From contig NZ_CP139965.1 in NCBI RefSeq assembly GCF_034424375.1, positions 2,790,001 to 2,854,000 on the forward strand: DNA of 64,000 nt. The letters run 5' to 3'. Within the stretch, counting starts at the first letter, position 1. Each line of letters starts with the position of its first letter. A program made the position numbers and the translations under genes. A model generated the notes under the pieces. The model did no database searches and was not told the origin of the DNA. It saw nothing but the letters and a program-made list of their open reading frames with translations. Of the stretch, positions 32,792 to 42,187 are shown in pieces. The DNA is from Paraburkholderia kururiensis. Lineage in GTDB: Bacteria > Pseudomonadota > Gammaproteobacteria > Burkholderiales > Burkholderiaceae.

Positions 32792-34212
32792 TACGCCTCG
32801 TGCGCGCGCAGGAAGCGGAAGAACTCCACGCCTTCGCGCAGACGCCGCTTCATCATGTCCCAGCTCGTCAGCATCTCGCGCACGATTTCCCAGATCTTCG
32901 AGGGACGGAAGTAGAACTGGCGATAGAACTGCTCGAGGTGGTGATAGATCTCGTCGCGCGACAGGTGCGCGTAGCCGATCGCCGCGAGCTGCACGCCTTC
33001 CTTGCTCACGAGGTTGATGGTCTTGTTCTCTTCCATCCAGCCGTTTTCGACGGCCTGCTTGTAGAGCGTCGTGCCCGGATACGGCGCGGCGAGCGAGACC
33101 TGGATCGTGTGCGGATTGATTTCCTTCGCGTACTCGATCGTCTTCTTGATGGTTTCCTGCGTCTCGCCCGGCAGGCCGAGGATGAACGTGCCGTGGATCT
33201 TGATGCCGAGCTTCTTGCAGTCCGCGCTGAAGCGGCGCGCGAAATCGGTGCGCACGCCCTTCTTGATGTTCACGAGGATCTGGTCGTCGCCGGATTCGAA
33301 GCCGACCAGCAGCAGACGCAGGCCGTTTTCCTTCATGACCTTCAGCGTCTTGTACGGCACGTTCGCCTTCGCGTTGCACGACCACGTCATGCCGAGCTTG
33401 CCGAGGCCGATGGCGATGGCTTCGGCGCGCGGCAGGTCGTCGGTGAAGGTGTCGTCGTCGAACATCAGTTCCTTCACTTCCGGCATGTTGTCGCGGATCC
33501 ACTTCGCTTCTTCCAGCACGTTTTCGACAGAGCGCGTGCGGTAGCGGTGGCCGCTCACCGTCTGCGGCCACAGGCAGAACGTGCAGCGCGACTTGCAGCC
33601 GCGGCCCGTGTAGATGGACACGTACGGGTAGTTCAGATAGCCGATGAAGTAGTTGTCGATCTTCAGGTCGCGCTTGTAGACGGGCGCGACGAACGGCAGT
33701 TCGTCCATGTTCTCGAGGATCGGACGCGCTTCGTTGTGCTCGATCGAGCCGTCCTTCGCGCGCCAGCTCAAACCCTTGATCTCCGGGAACGGCTTGCCTT
33801 CGGCGAGTTCCTTGCACGTGAAGTCGAATTCTTCGCGGCAGACGAAGTCGATGGCGTCGGTGGCCGTGAGCGAATTGTGCGGGTCCACCATCACCTTCGC
33901 GCCCACCATGCCGACCAGCATCGACGGCTTCATCTTCTTGAGATCCTGCGCGAACATCGCGTCGGTGGGGAACGACGGCGTGCTCGTGTGGATGATGACG
34001 AGGTCGTAGTCGTTGGCGATCTTCAGCGTTTCCTCGACCGACAGGCCGTCGGCCGGCGCATCGACGACGCGGCTGCCGGGCACGAGCGCAGCCGGCTGGG
34101 CGAGCCAGGTGGGATACCAGAACGAGCGGATCTCGCGCTTGGCCTGATAGCGCGAACCCGCGCCGCCGTCGAAACCGTCGTAGGACGGCGCCTGCAAAAA
34201 CAGCGTTTTCAT
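32791..34212 (-). CDS. hpnJ: Hopanoid biosynthesis radical SAM protein HpnJ
   Basis: A 473-residue B12-binding-domain radical SAM enzyme. Residues 1-170 form a Rossmann-like, cobalamin-type domain. The radical SAM core follows, with CKSRCTFC giving Cys206, Cys210 and Cys213 for the 4Fe-4S cluster and SAM, then DDDTFTDD, LLVGFESGDD and FILGLPGETQET. HpnJ carries out the ring contraction that turns the glucosamine head group into the cyclitol ether. The ATG at 34212 gives MKTLFLQAPSYDGFDGGAGS; the open frame extending upstream has no family resemblance. Confidence 0.94.
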   Translation of the reverse strand: MKTLFLQAPSYDGFDGGAGSRYQAKREIRSFWYPTWLAQPAALVPGSRVVDAPADGLSVEETLKIANDYDLVIIHTSTPSFPTDAMFAQDLKKMKPSMLVGMVGAKVMVDPHNSLTATDAIDFVCREEFDFTCKELAEGKPFPEIKGLSWRAKDGSIEHNEARPILENMDELPFVAPVYKRDLKIDNYFIGYLNYPYVSIYTGRGCKSRCTFCLWPQTVSGHRYRTRSVENVLEEAKWIRDNMPEVKELMFDDDTFTDDLPRAEAIAIGLGKLGMTWSCNAKANVPYKTLKVMKENGLRLLLVGFESGDDQILVNIKKGVRTDFARRFSADCKKLGIKIHGTFILGLPGETQETIKKTIEYAKEINPHTIQVSLAAPYPGTTLYKQAVENGWMEENKTINLVSKEGVQLAAIGYAHLSRDEIYHHLEQFYRQFYFRPSKIWEIVREMLTSWDMMKRRLREGVEFFRFLRAHEA

Positions 34213-34499
34213 GAATGCTCCGGCAACCTGCGTTGTAACTGAACTCTTGTTGAATGGCGCCCGTACGGGCGTGCCTGCTTTCATCGACGTCGTGCCTCGG
34301 CTTCGCGGCGCCCGCCCGCACATGCGATGCGAGCGCCGCAAGGGGCAGCCTACGTCGTCCTGCTTAAACGATGCTGATGGGCGCGCGGCGCGCAGTGCAC
34401 CGCTGCCTCGTTTTCGGGATCGAACCGAGGGCGACTTGCCTTGGGGCAACCCGCCGCCCTGGCCTTCCGAACGCTTTCCGTCCCGAGGCGTTCGCCCCT

Positions 34500-35732
34500 T
34501 TAGCGGCCGTCCGACACCTCGACCACCGAAGGCCGCGGCTGCGCCGTGACCGGATTGGCCACGGCCATACGGGCGCCGCGCCACACCACATGGGTGCCGA
34601 ACACCGCGCCGAGCCACTGCAGCGCGAGCAAACCGTCACGCAGCGGCACGAGCGGCAGGTCGCGCCAGAACGCCCGGGCATGCCGCGCGCTGCGGGCATG
34701 CAGCAGAACACGCGCGATGATACCCGCAACCGTGCTCGCCACGAGCAGATTCGCCGCAAACGGCTGCCCCGCCATGGCCGCGCTGCCATCGAGCAGCCAG
34801 GCGAACAACGCCCCCACGAGCAGCCACGGCGACGTAAAGGTAATGAACAGGAACGCGAAACCGGACGGGTTGACCGAGCGGATGGTACGCAGCCAGCGCG
34901 TTTCGCGCAGCCAGAGCGTACGCAGGCTCGGCTCGATCACATCGGTTTCCACCATCACGGGCGCGAGCACCGTGGCGAGGCCTTGCTCGCGAGCGTGTTC
35001 GGCCAGCATGTAGTCGTCGGCGAGGCAGTCTTTGAGCGCTTCGAAGCCGCCGATCTTCGCGAGCGTCGAGCGGCGCAGCGCAAGCGTGGCGCCGAAGCCG
35101 AAATCGCGCGAACCGGCTGCGTGGGCCACCCGCACCGAGGGCGCGAACCACTCGTTGATGAAGAGCGAACCCACGCGCGGCCAGAAGCCGCCAATGCTCT
35201 TCGCGTGGTAAAGGCACGTGACCACGCCCACCTCGGGGTTGGCGAGGGGCGCCGTGACCGTGCTCAGGTAGTCCGGCTCCACTGCGATGTCGCTGTCCGC
35301 AATGATGATCGCCTCATGACGCGCGCGCGCCACCATGTTCATGAGGTTGCTGACTTTGAGGTTGCTGCCGTGCACGCGCGGGTCCACCACGAGTTCGATG
35401 TCGAGGTGCGGGTAGGCGGCTTCGAGCCGGCGCACCACCGCAATCGCGGGGTCGGCCGGCGACGACACGCCGAACAGCAACTGGAAGCATGGGTGCGACT
35501 GCTCGCAGAAGCTTGCAAGGTTTTCGTAAAGACGCGGCTCGGCGCCGCACAGCGGCTTGAGCACGCTGACCGACATCGGCGTTTGCGCGCGGGCGCGCCG
35601 CACGGCTTCGCGCGTGAAGCGCGCAGTGCCGAACGACGGCATGGCGAGCGCCGCCACGATGGCATAGAGGGTGGCCACGCAGCACAGCGCAATGGCCAGC
35701 CACTCGAAAACAGGCAACGATGGAAGCGTCAT
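34500..35732 (-). CDS. hpnI: Hopanoid glycosyltransferase HpnI
   Basis: A 410-residue membrane glycosyltransferase of the ceramide glucosyltransferase type (GT21 clan). It has an N-terminal helix, then VLKPLCGAEPRLYENLASF, HGSNLKVSNLMNMVARARH, the nucleotide-sugar Asp motif IADSDIAVEPDYL, CLADDYMLAEHA and the acceptor motif LRETRWLRTI. C-terminal membrane helices follow. HpnI adds N-acetylglucosamine to bacteriohopanetetrol, the first step of cyclitol ether formation. It is transcribed ahead of hpnJ with a 287-base gap in which no gene is seen. The start ATG at 35732 has a modest purine stretch upstream. Confidence 0.92.
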   Translation of the reverse strand: MTLPSLPVFEWLAIALCCVATLYAIVAALAMPSFGTARFTREAVRRARAQTPMSVSVLKPLCGAEPRLYENLASFCEQSHPCFQLLFGVSSPADPAIAVVRRLEAAYPHLDIELVVDPRVHGSNLKVSNLMNMVARARHEAIIIADSDIAVEPDYLSTVTAPLANPEVGVVTCLYHAKSIGGFWPRVGSLFINEWFAPSVRVAHAAGSRDFGFGATLALRRSTLAKIGGFEALKDCLADDYMLAEHAREQGLATVLAPVMVETDVIEPSLRTLWLRETRWLRTIRSVNPSGFAFLFITFTSPWLLVGALFAWLLDGSAAMAGQPFAANLLVASTVAGIIARVLLHARSARHARAFWRDLPLVPLRDGLLALQWLGAVFGTHVVWRGARMAVANPVTAQPRPSVVEVSDGR

Positions 35733-36567
35733 TGGCCGCTACCCCGGGCGACACGCCGCCCACGGGCCGCACGGCCGTTCGATGAAACCTTGCTGGGAAT
35801 GCTGGTACGCACGATCCCGACTCCTTCTGCTTGCGACCCGCACGTGAGCTGCCGCGCCGGCATGGCGCGGGCAGCTTGCCGGGTTGAAGGCGTGCGATCC
35901 GCGTTCCCGTAATCGACCGTAATATTGATTCGGCCACCTGACACGCAAATGAAAGCGCAGCGGCGCTCGGTCCTGCCGGATAAGGCGGACGGGCTCGATG
36001 CGCTTTCCGTGGCTCGACGGAAAAGGGGCTACGAATACGGGGCAGGTAGGGCAGACGGACTTCACGCTGCACCCTCCTGTTGAATGGCAACCGCACGCCC
36101 ATTCATGGTGGCGAAATTTTAGCAGGGCCGCGCGTGGCTTGCCTGATGGCCGGCACGAACTGAGGCTTTTACACGACTATTTGCGCACTTTTTACAACGG
36201 CGCAATAGCGCGGCGAAATCGGGCGCCATTATTTTCTAAATCCGCACGGATGAAATGTCCGGAAAAAAATGCTGATCCGCATAGGTTGTCGCCTTTATGC
36301 CCGGCCGTTTATATCGGCGCACGGCCCTATCCAGCGGTCGTCCCGCCCGGTTGCCACGGCCCGCCGACCCTGACGGCCGCAGGGACATGGGGCGGCCCTC
36401 AGCGCAATCGGAGCCGCTTTGGCACAATCGGCTTTCCTTCACCTTGCGCTGCGCCCACCGTTCGCCGGAGCCTCGAGCCGACACGCTTTCGCCCGCGTTG
36501 TGCCTGCGGCTCCGCGGCAGTCGACGGCTCGCCTCGCGCACTGCAAACGACCCGGCTCGCCCTTTCC
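35733..36567. other. Long divergent intergenic region
   Basis: About 835 bases between hpnI and the luciferase-like gene, which point away from each other. The stretch 36110-36260 is notably richer in A/T than its surroundings (gcgaaattttagcaggg, cactttttacaacggcg, ccattattttctaaatcc) and probably contains promoters. No family-supported gene, RNA or repeat was recognised. Open frames here mirror the G/C bias. Confidence 0.45.
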
Positions 36568-37569
36568 ATGATCCCCTTTTCGGTTCTCGACCTCGCGCCC
36601 ATCGCCGCCGGCTCCACGGCAACCGACGCCCTGCGCAACACGCTCGATCTCGCCCAGCACGCCGAGCGCTGGGGCTACCGCCGCTACTGGCTCGCGGAGC
36701 ACCACAACATGCCCGGCATCGCGAGCGCCGCGACGTCGGTCGTGATCGGCCACGTGGCCGGCGGCACGCGCACCATCCGGGTGGGCTCGGGCGGCATCAT
36801 GCTGCCCAACCATGCGCCGCTCGTGATCGCCGAGCAGTTCGGCACCCTCGCCGCGCTCTACCCCGGCCGCATCGACCTCGGGCTCGGCCGCGCGCCCGGC
36901 ACGGACCAGACCACGGCCCGCGCGCTGCGCCGCGACCTGCAGGCGAGCGCCGATTCGTTTCCGGACGACGTGGTGGAGTTGCAGCGCTACTTCGCCGAAC
37001 CGGTGCCGGGCCAGCGCATTCGCGCCGTGCCGGGCGCGGGCCAGGATGTGCCGCTGTGGCTGCTCGGCTCGAGCCTCTACAGCGCGCAGCTTGCCGCGGC
37101 GCTCGGGCTGCCGTTCGCCTTCGCCTCGCATTTCGCGCCGGACTACCTGCTGAACGCGCTGCGGCTGTACCGCGCGCAATTCCGGCCATCGGCGCAGTTG
37201 GCAAAGCCCTACGCGATGGTGGGCGTCAACGTGTTCGCGGCGGAAACCGCCGACGAGGCACGACGGCTTTTCACGTCGCTCCAGCAGCAGTTCCTGAATC
37301 TGCGCCGCGGCACGCCGGGGCAACTGCCGCCGCCCGTGGAGACGCTGGAGGCGAACGAACTCGAATTCGCGGGCGTCGCGCATTCGCTCTCGTACTCGGT
37401 GGTGGGCGACCGCGACGACGTGCGCGCGGGGCTCGCGTCCATCATCGAGGAAACCCGTGCCGACGAACTGATCATCACGGCGCAGATCTTCGATCACGCA
37501 GCGCGGCTGCGGTCGTTCGAGATCGCGGCGCAGGTGCGCGACGAGATGGCGGCGGGTGCGGGTGCCTGA
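36568..37569 (+). CDS. Luciferase-like (LLM class) flavin-dependent monooxygenase
   Basis: A 333-residue TIM-barrel protein of the bacterial luciferase superfamily. Landmarks are WGYRRYWLAEHHNMPGIASA, RVGSGGIMLPNHAPLVIAEQ, DLGLGRAPGTDQTTARALRR and VPLWLLGSSLYSAQLAAALG with PFAFASHFAP. This pattern is typical of the MsnO8/YhbW-like branch, proteins widespread but mostly of unknown substrate that use reduced FMN or F420-like flavin cofactors. The ATG at 36568 opens MIPFSVLDLAPIAAG, the usual N-terminus; the longer open frame upstream is unsupported. It is convergent with the hydrolase gene, leaving only nine bases between stops. Confidence 0.9.
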   Translation: MIPFSVLDLAPIAAGSTATDALRNTLDLAQHAERWGYRRYWLAEHHNMPGIASAATSVVIGHVAGGTRTIRVGSGGIMLPNHAPLVIAEQFGTLAALYPGRIDLGLGRAPGTDQTTARALRRDLQASADSFPDDVVELQRYFAEPVPGQRIRAVPGAGQDVPLWLLGSSLYSAQLAAALGLPFAFASHFAPDYLLNALRLYRAQFRPSAQLAKPYAMVGVNVFAAETADEARRLFTSLQQQFLNLRRGTPGQLPPPVETLEANELEFAGVAHSLSYSVVGDRDDVRAGLASIIEETRADELIITAQIFDHAARLRSFEIAAQVRDEMAAGAGA

Positions 37570-37578
37570 TATCGAACC

Positions 37579-38715
37579 TCAACGCGCCGTCGGCAACCGG
37601 GCGAGTCCTTCCAGCAACGCCTTGTGAAACGCCTGCGGATCCTGCATCTGCGGCGCGTGGCCCAGATCGGGGAACTCGACGAGCGTCGCGTGCGCAATGG
37701 CGCGCGCGGCCTGCTTCGCGAGTTCGGGGTAGTGACCGATCTTCGCGCGCACCTCGGGCGGCGCGATGTCCTTGCCGATAGCGGTGGTGTCCTTGTCGCC
37801 GATCAGTAGCAGCGTGGGCGGCTCGATCAGTCCGAACTCGTAGACCACGGGCTGCGTGTAGATCATGTCGTACAGCAGCGCCGAGTCCCACGCCACCTGC
37901 TCCTTCCCCGGCCCGCGATAGAGGCCGGCCAGCATCTGCACCCACGGTTCGAAGTCGCTGCGCCACTCGCCCGCGTAATAGGTGGCCTGCTCGTAGCGGC
38001 GAATGCCGTCGGCAGTGGTCTTCAGTTCGCGCGCGTACCACTCGTCCACCGAAAGCGAAGGCACGCCCTTCGCCTTCCAGTCCTCCAGCCCGATGGGGTT
38101 CACCAGCACCAGTTGCTCCGTCTCGCGCGGGTACATGAGCGCGTAGCGCACGGCGAGCATGCCGCCCGTCGAGTGCCCGATGACGGTCGCACGCGCGACG
38201 CCCAGCGACGCCAGCAAGGCATGCGTATTGCGAGCGAGCTGCTGGAAGCTGAACTGGTAGTGCGCCGGTTTGCTCGACTTGCAGAAACCGATCTGGTCAG
38301 GCGCGATCACGCGATAGCCGGCATCGGTGAGTCGGCGAATCGTGCCTTCCCACGTGGCCGCGCAGAAGTTCTTGCCGTGCAGCAGCACCACGGTGCGGCC
38401 GTTGGCCTGCGCGGGCCGCACGTCCATGTAGGCCATGTGCAGCGCCACGCCTTGTGACGTGAACTCGAACTGCTGCACGGGCGCGGGATAGTCGAAGCCC
38501 TGCAACTCCGGGCCATAGGCGGGGCCGTCGTCGGCAACCGGCGCAGCTGCCGCGAATGCGGGAGACGCGAGCACGGTGCAAGCGGCGATGAAAACAGCGG
38601 CGCAAGCGGTGGCACGAGCGGTGACGCGAGCGATGGCACAAGCGACCCACCGCGCAACGCAAGATGCCGCGAACAACCGACGACGCAACACGGCGAGGCA
38701 AGAAGGCATGGACAT
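37579..38715 (-). CDS. Alpha/beta hydrolase, probably exported
   Basis: A 378-residue alpha/beta hydrolase. The nucleophile Ser182 lies in VIGHSTGGMLAVRYAL, the acid Asp is in LLIGDKDTTAIG, the catalytic His is in FPDLGHAPQMQDP, and the oxyanion region is VVLLHGKNFCAATW. An unusually long N-terminal segment (about 57 residues) precedes the fold; the part VFIAACTVLASPAFA acts as a signal peptide core, so periplasmic location is likely. The starts at 38715 and 38709 are equivalent; AGGAG is about ten bases upstream of the first. The substrate is unknown. Confidence 0.86.
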   Translation of the reverse strand: MSMPSCLAVLRRRLFAASCVARWVACAIARVTARATACAAVFIAACTVLASPAFAAAAPVADDGPAYGPELQGFDYPAPVQQFEFTSQGVALHMAYMDVRPAQANGRTVVLLHGKNFCAATWEGTIRRLTDAGYRVIAPDQIGFCKSSKPAHYQFSFQQLARNTHALLASLGVARATVIGHSTGGMLAVRYALMYPRETEQLVLVNPIGLEDWKAKGVPSLSVDEWYARELKTTADGIRRYEQATYYAGEWRSDFEPWVQMLAGLYRGPGKEQVAWDSALLYDMIYTQPVVYEFGLIEPPTLLLIGDKDTTAIGKDIAPPEVRAKIGHYPELAKQAARAIAHATLVEFPDLGHAPQMQDPQAFHKALLEGLARLPTAR

Positions 38716-39049
38716 GAAGGCACAGACTCCTGACGAACGACAGCGCGGGCATCAGCCCGACAAGCCGGAACGACCGCGCCGATTCTAGCGGGCATGGCGG
38801 ACCGCCGCAGCGCCGCGTGTTGCGCCGCAACGCCTGTACGCCGTCGCAAATCCGCCTTTCCGTGCGCAGGCATTCGGTGCTAGAACTAACTGACGTGGCA
38901 GCAAGGTAACGAAAACGCGTAACGAAGGCGCACGACAAAACAACGAAACGACGAAACAACGAAGCGCGCCCGACCAGACCGCAAAACAAGAACAACCGGC
39001 AGCCGCACCGCCGCAGACCTGATCCCGGGGGCACAACAAGGAGACACCC
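38716..39049. other. Divergent promoter region upstream of glgC
   Basis: About 330 bases. It includes a run of short A/C-rich near-repeats built on acgaaac (about 38930-38966), upstream of an AAGGAG ribosome site for glgC at 39039-39044. No terminator or defined operator was recognised. Confidence 0.4.
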
Positions 39050-40336
39050 ATGGACACTCCGGCACGCCTCAACGATCTGCAGCGCACGACGCTCGCCATC
39101 GTCCTCGCCGGCGGACGCGGCACGCGGCTCGGTCCGCTCACCAACAAGCGCGTGAAGCCCGCGGTCTACTTCGGCGGCAAATTCCGCATCATCGACTTCG
39201 CACTCTCGAACTGCCTGAATTCAGGCATCCGGCGCATCGCCGTCGTGACGCAGTACAAGGCGCATTCGCTGTTGCGGCACCTGCAGCGCGGCTGGGGTTT
39301 CCTGCGCGGCGAGTTCAACGAGTTCATCGACCTGTGGCCCGCGCAGCAGCGCGTGGAAGGCGCGCACTGGTATCGCGGCACGGCGGACGCTGTGTTCCAG
39401 AACCTCGACATCATCCGCTCGATCGGGCCGAAGTACGTGATCGTGCTGGCGGGCGACCACGTCTACAAGATGGACTACACGCGCATGATCGCGGACCACG
39501 AAGCGAGCGGCGCGGACTGCACCGTGGGCTGCATCGAGGTGCCGCGCATGGACGCCACCGCGTTCGGCGTCATGGCCGTCGACGAAAACCGCCGCGTGAC
39601 GGGCTTCGTCGAAAAGCCCGCCGACCCGCCCGCCATGCCCGGCCACCCCGACGTGGCGCTCGCGAGCATGGGCATCTACGTGTTCAACGCCGACTACCTC
39701 TACCGGCTGCTCGAAGAAAACATCGCGAGCGTGGCCACCGATCACGACTTCGGCAAGGACATCATTCCGCGCGTGGTGACCCAGGGCGAAGCGCTGGCGC
39801 ATCCGTTCAGCCTGTCGTGCGTCTCCACGCGGCCCACCGACCCTTCGGCACCGGCCGTCGAGCCTTACTGGCGCGACGTGGGCACCGTCGACGCCTACTG
39901 GTCCGCCAACCTCGACCTCGCCTCCACCATTCCGGCGCTCGATCTCTACGATCGCAACTGGCCCATCTGGACGCACCAGGAACAACTGCCGCCCGCCAAG
40001 TTCGTGCGCGACCTCAACGGGCTGCAAGGGTCGGCCACGAACCTCATCGTCTGCGGCGGCTGCGTGATCTCCGGTTCGCAGATTTCGCGCTCCGTACTCT
40101 CGTCGAACGTGGTCGTGAGATCGTTCTGTAACATCGCTGAGGCAGTCTTGCTGCCGCAGGTCACCGTGGGCACGAGCTGCCGGCTGCACAAGGTCGTGAT
40201 CGACCGCGGCTGCACCGTGCCGGACGGCACGGTGATCGGCGAAGACCCGGTACGCGACGCCGAGCGCTTCTATCGCACCGAAAGCGGCGTGGTGCTCGTG
40301 ACGGAGGAAGCCCTGAGGCGCCAGCAGGCGCACTGA
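39050..40336 (+). CDS. glgC: Glucose-1-phosphate adenylyltransferase
   Basis: ADP-glucose pyrophosphorylase, 428 residues, the committing enzyme of glycogen synthesis. The N-terminal nucleotidyltransferase shows VLAGGRGTRLGPLTNKRVKP, YFGGKFRIIDFALSNCLNSG, YRGTADAVFQNL, VLAGDHVYKMDY and VTGFVEKPADPP. The C-terminal left-handed beta helix begins near NLIVCGGCVISGSQI. Allosteric and substrate lysine positions appear conserved. A strong AAGGAG ribosome site precedes the ATG. glgA follows 34 bases downstream. Confidence 0.96.
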   Translation: MDTPARLNDLQRTTLAIVLAGGRGTRLGPLTNKRVKPAVYFGGKFRIIDFALSNCLNSGIRRIAVVTQYKAHSLLRHLQRGWGFLRGEFNEFIDLWPAQQRVEGAHWYRGTADAVFQNLDIIRSIGPKYVIVLAGDHVYKMDYTRMIADHEASGADCTVGCIEVPRMDATAFGVMAVDENRRVTGFVEKPADPPAMPGHPDVALASMGIYVFNADYLYRLLEENIASVATDHDFGKDIIPRVVTQGEALAHPFSLSCVSTRPTDPSAPAVEPYWRDVGTVDAYWSANLDLASTIPALDLYDRNWPIWTHQEQLPPAKFVRDLNGLQGSATNLIVCGGCVISGSQISRSVLSSNVVVRSFCNIAEAVLLPQVTVGTSCRLHKVVIDRGCTVPDGTVIGEDPVRDAERFYRTESGVVLVTEEALRRQQAH

Positions 40337-40370
40337 GCGGCCACCCCAAGCCCGCAAGGAGCCTTGCCCG

Positions 40371-41831
40371 ATGACGATTCGCGCCCTTCACGTTGCGAGC
40401 GAGCTGTATCCGCTGCTGAAAACCGGAGGACTCGCCGATGTGACGGGCGCACTGCCGCCCGCGCTCGTCGAACTGGGCGCCGACGTGCGCGCGCTGCTGC
40501 CCGGCTTTCCTGCCGTGCTCGCGGGCCTCGCGGATCTGCGTCCCGTGGCGCCGCTCGCGCGCCGCTTCGGCGCGCGCGAAGCCACGCTCGAACTCGGCAC
40601 GCTGCCGGCCACGGGCCTCGCAGTCTACGTGATTCGCGCCGACGACTTTTACAACCGCCCCGGCAATCCCTATCTCGACAGCGAACACGTCCCCTACGGC
40701 GACAACGCCCAGCGCTTCGCGCTGCTCGGCTGGGCCGCGGCCCAGCTCGCGCAGCATCTGGATTCCGCGTGGGCTCCGCAGATCGTGCATGCCCACGACT
40801 GGCACGCCGGCATGGCGCCCGCCTACCTCGCCGCCGCGGCACAGGAGCGCGGGCGCGCCCCGGCGCGGTCGGTCTTCACCGTGCACAACCTCGCCTACCA
40901 GGGCATCTTCCCGGCCCATCAGTTCGGCCAGCTGGGGCTGCCGCCGGCTTTCTTCGACATGCACGGCGTCGAGTTCTACGGTCAGCTTTCGTTCCTGAAA
41001 GCCGGGCTCTACTACGCGGACCGGCTCACGACGGTGAGCCCCACCTACGCCCGCGAAATCCAGACGCTCGCGCAGGGCTGCGGGCTCGATGCGCTGTTGC
41101 GCGGACGCGCGCGCGACCTCACGGGCATTCTCAACGGCGTGGATTACAGCGTCTGGAATCCGTCCACCGATACGCTGATTCCCGCGCGCTACACGCCCAC
41201 GCGGCTCGCACGCAAAAGCGCCTGCAAGGCCGCGCTGCAAAGCCGGTTCGGACTCGCGGAAAAAAGCGATGCACTGCTCTTCGGCGTGGTGAGCCGGCTC
41301 ACCGAACAGAAAGGCCTCGACCTGCTGCTCGCTGCGCTGCCCGAGATCGTCACGCGCGGCGGCCAGCTCGTCGTGCTCGGCACCGGCGACCCGGCGCTCG
41401 AGCAAGGGCTCATGCGCGCGGCCCACGCGCATCCCGAGGCCGTGGCCGTGGAGCGCGGTTTCGACGAAGCGCTCGCGCATCAGATCGTGGCGGGCAGCGA
41501 CGTGATGGCCGTGCCCTCGCGCTTCGAGCCTTGCGGCCTCACGCAGCTCTACGCGCTCGCCTACGGCGCGCTGCCGCTCGTGCATTGCGTGGGCGGCCTC
41601 GCCGACACGGTGACCGACGCGTCGCTCGAAAATCTCGCCGACGACCTCGCCACCGGCTTCGTCTTCGAGCGTTTCGAACCGCGCGCGCTCACGGCGGCCA
41701 TCCGCCGCGCGTTCGCGTTGTACGGCCGTCATCGCGAATGGCGCGCCACGCAGCAGCGCGCGATGCGCCAGGACTTCGGCTGGGGCGCCTCCGCGCAGCA
41801 GTATCTCGCGCTCTACCGCGAGCTTGCCTGA
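40371..41831 (+). CDS. glgA: Glycogen synthase (ADP-glucose dependent)
   Basis: GT5 family, 486 residues, the usual length. The N-terminus holds HVASELYPLLKTGGLADV with the ADP-glucose binding KTGGL. DDFYNRPGNPYLD, VHAHDWHAGMAPAYL and ILNGVDYSVWNPSTD follow, and the C-terminal Rossmann domain contains VVSRLTEQKGLDLLL and PSRFEPCGLTQLYAL. It extends alpha-1,4-glucan chains using ADP-glucose from GlgC. An AAGGAG-type site precedes the ATG. No branching or debranching gene is visible nearby, so those functions must be encoded elsewhere. Confidence 0.96.
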   Translation: MTIRALHVASELYPLLKTGGLADVTGALPPALVELGADVRALLPGFPAVLAGLADLRPVAPLARRFGAREATLELGTLPATGLAVYVIRADDFYNRPGNPYLDSEHVPYGDNAQRFALLGWAAAQLAQHLDSAWAPQIVHAHDWHAGMAPAYLAAAAQERGRAPARSVFTVHNLAYQGIFPAHQFGQLGLPPAFFDMHGVEFYGQLSFLKAGLYYADRLTTVSPTYAREIQTLAQGCGLDALLRGRARDLTGILNGVDYSVWNPSTDTLIPARYTPTRLARKSACKAALQSRFGLAEKSDALLFGVVSRLTEQKGLDLLLAALPEIVTRGGQLVVLGTGDPALEQGLMRAAHAHPEAVAVERGFDEALAHQIVAGSDVMAVPSRFEPCGLTQLYALAYGALPLVHCVGGLADTVTDASLENLADDLATGFVFERFEPRALTAAIRRAFALYGRHREWRATQQRAMRQDFGWGASAQQYLALYRELA

Positions 41832-42187
41832 TAGCCGCAGCGCAGACTAAAGCGGCACAGACCGCGCACCGACGCCGCCCGTGCGTCATGGGTCGCGCGC
41901 CCCGGCCCGTGGCACGCCTTCTTGATCCTTGCTGAAGTTTCCGTACAACAGAGACGGCGGCAAGCGCCTTGCGGCGCGGTTTTTCGGGTATCGTTCAGCG
42001 GATACCGCAGGCGTTTCGAGTGCAGCAGCGCATACGGCGGCGAACCCGGGTCACACGTTTTCAGCGGCGCCGGCGTGGCGGTCCGCAGGACCGCAGGACC
42101 GCCCGCCCGACCCCACCCCCGCCACGGCGGCGGGCCCCACTCACGATCGACTCCAGACCGGCAAAGCCGCATGGCCAAGAGCGCATC
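41832..42187. other. Intergenic region upstream of pdxY
   Basis: About 355 bases. Near 42077-42103 there is a perfect 8-bp inverted repeat, ggcggtcc and ggaccgcc, separated by 11 bases and not followed by a T tract; it may be a regulatory or processing hairpin. The open frame that reaches into pdxY from 41969 has no family resemblance before position 42188. Confidence 0.4.

Noticed and set aside
34380..34450. Possible tRNA-like fragment (ggatcgaaccgaggg) between hpnJ and hpnI
   Set aside because: No acceptor, D-arm or anticodon arm could be fitted around it.
42077..42103. Inverted repeat ggcggtcc/ggaccgcc considered as a terminator of glgA
   Set aside because: No T tract follows on either strand and it is about 245 bases beyond glgA; kept only as a note in the intergenic entry.
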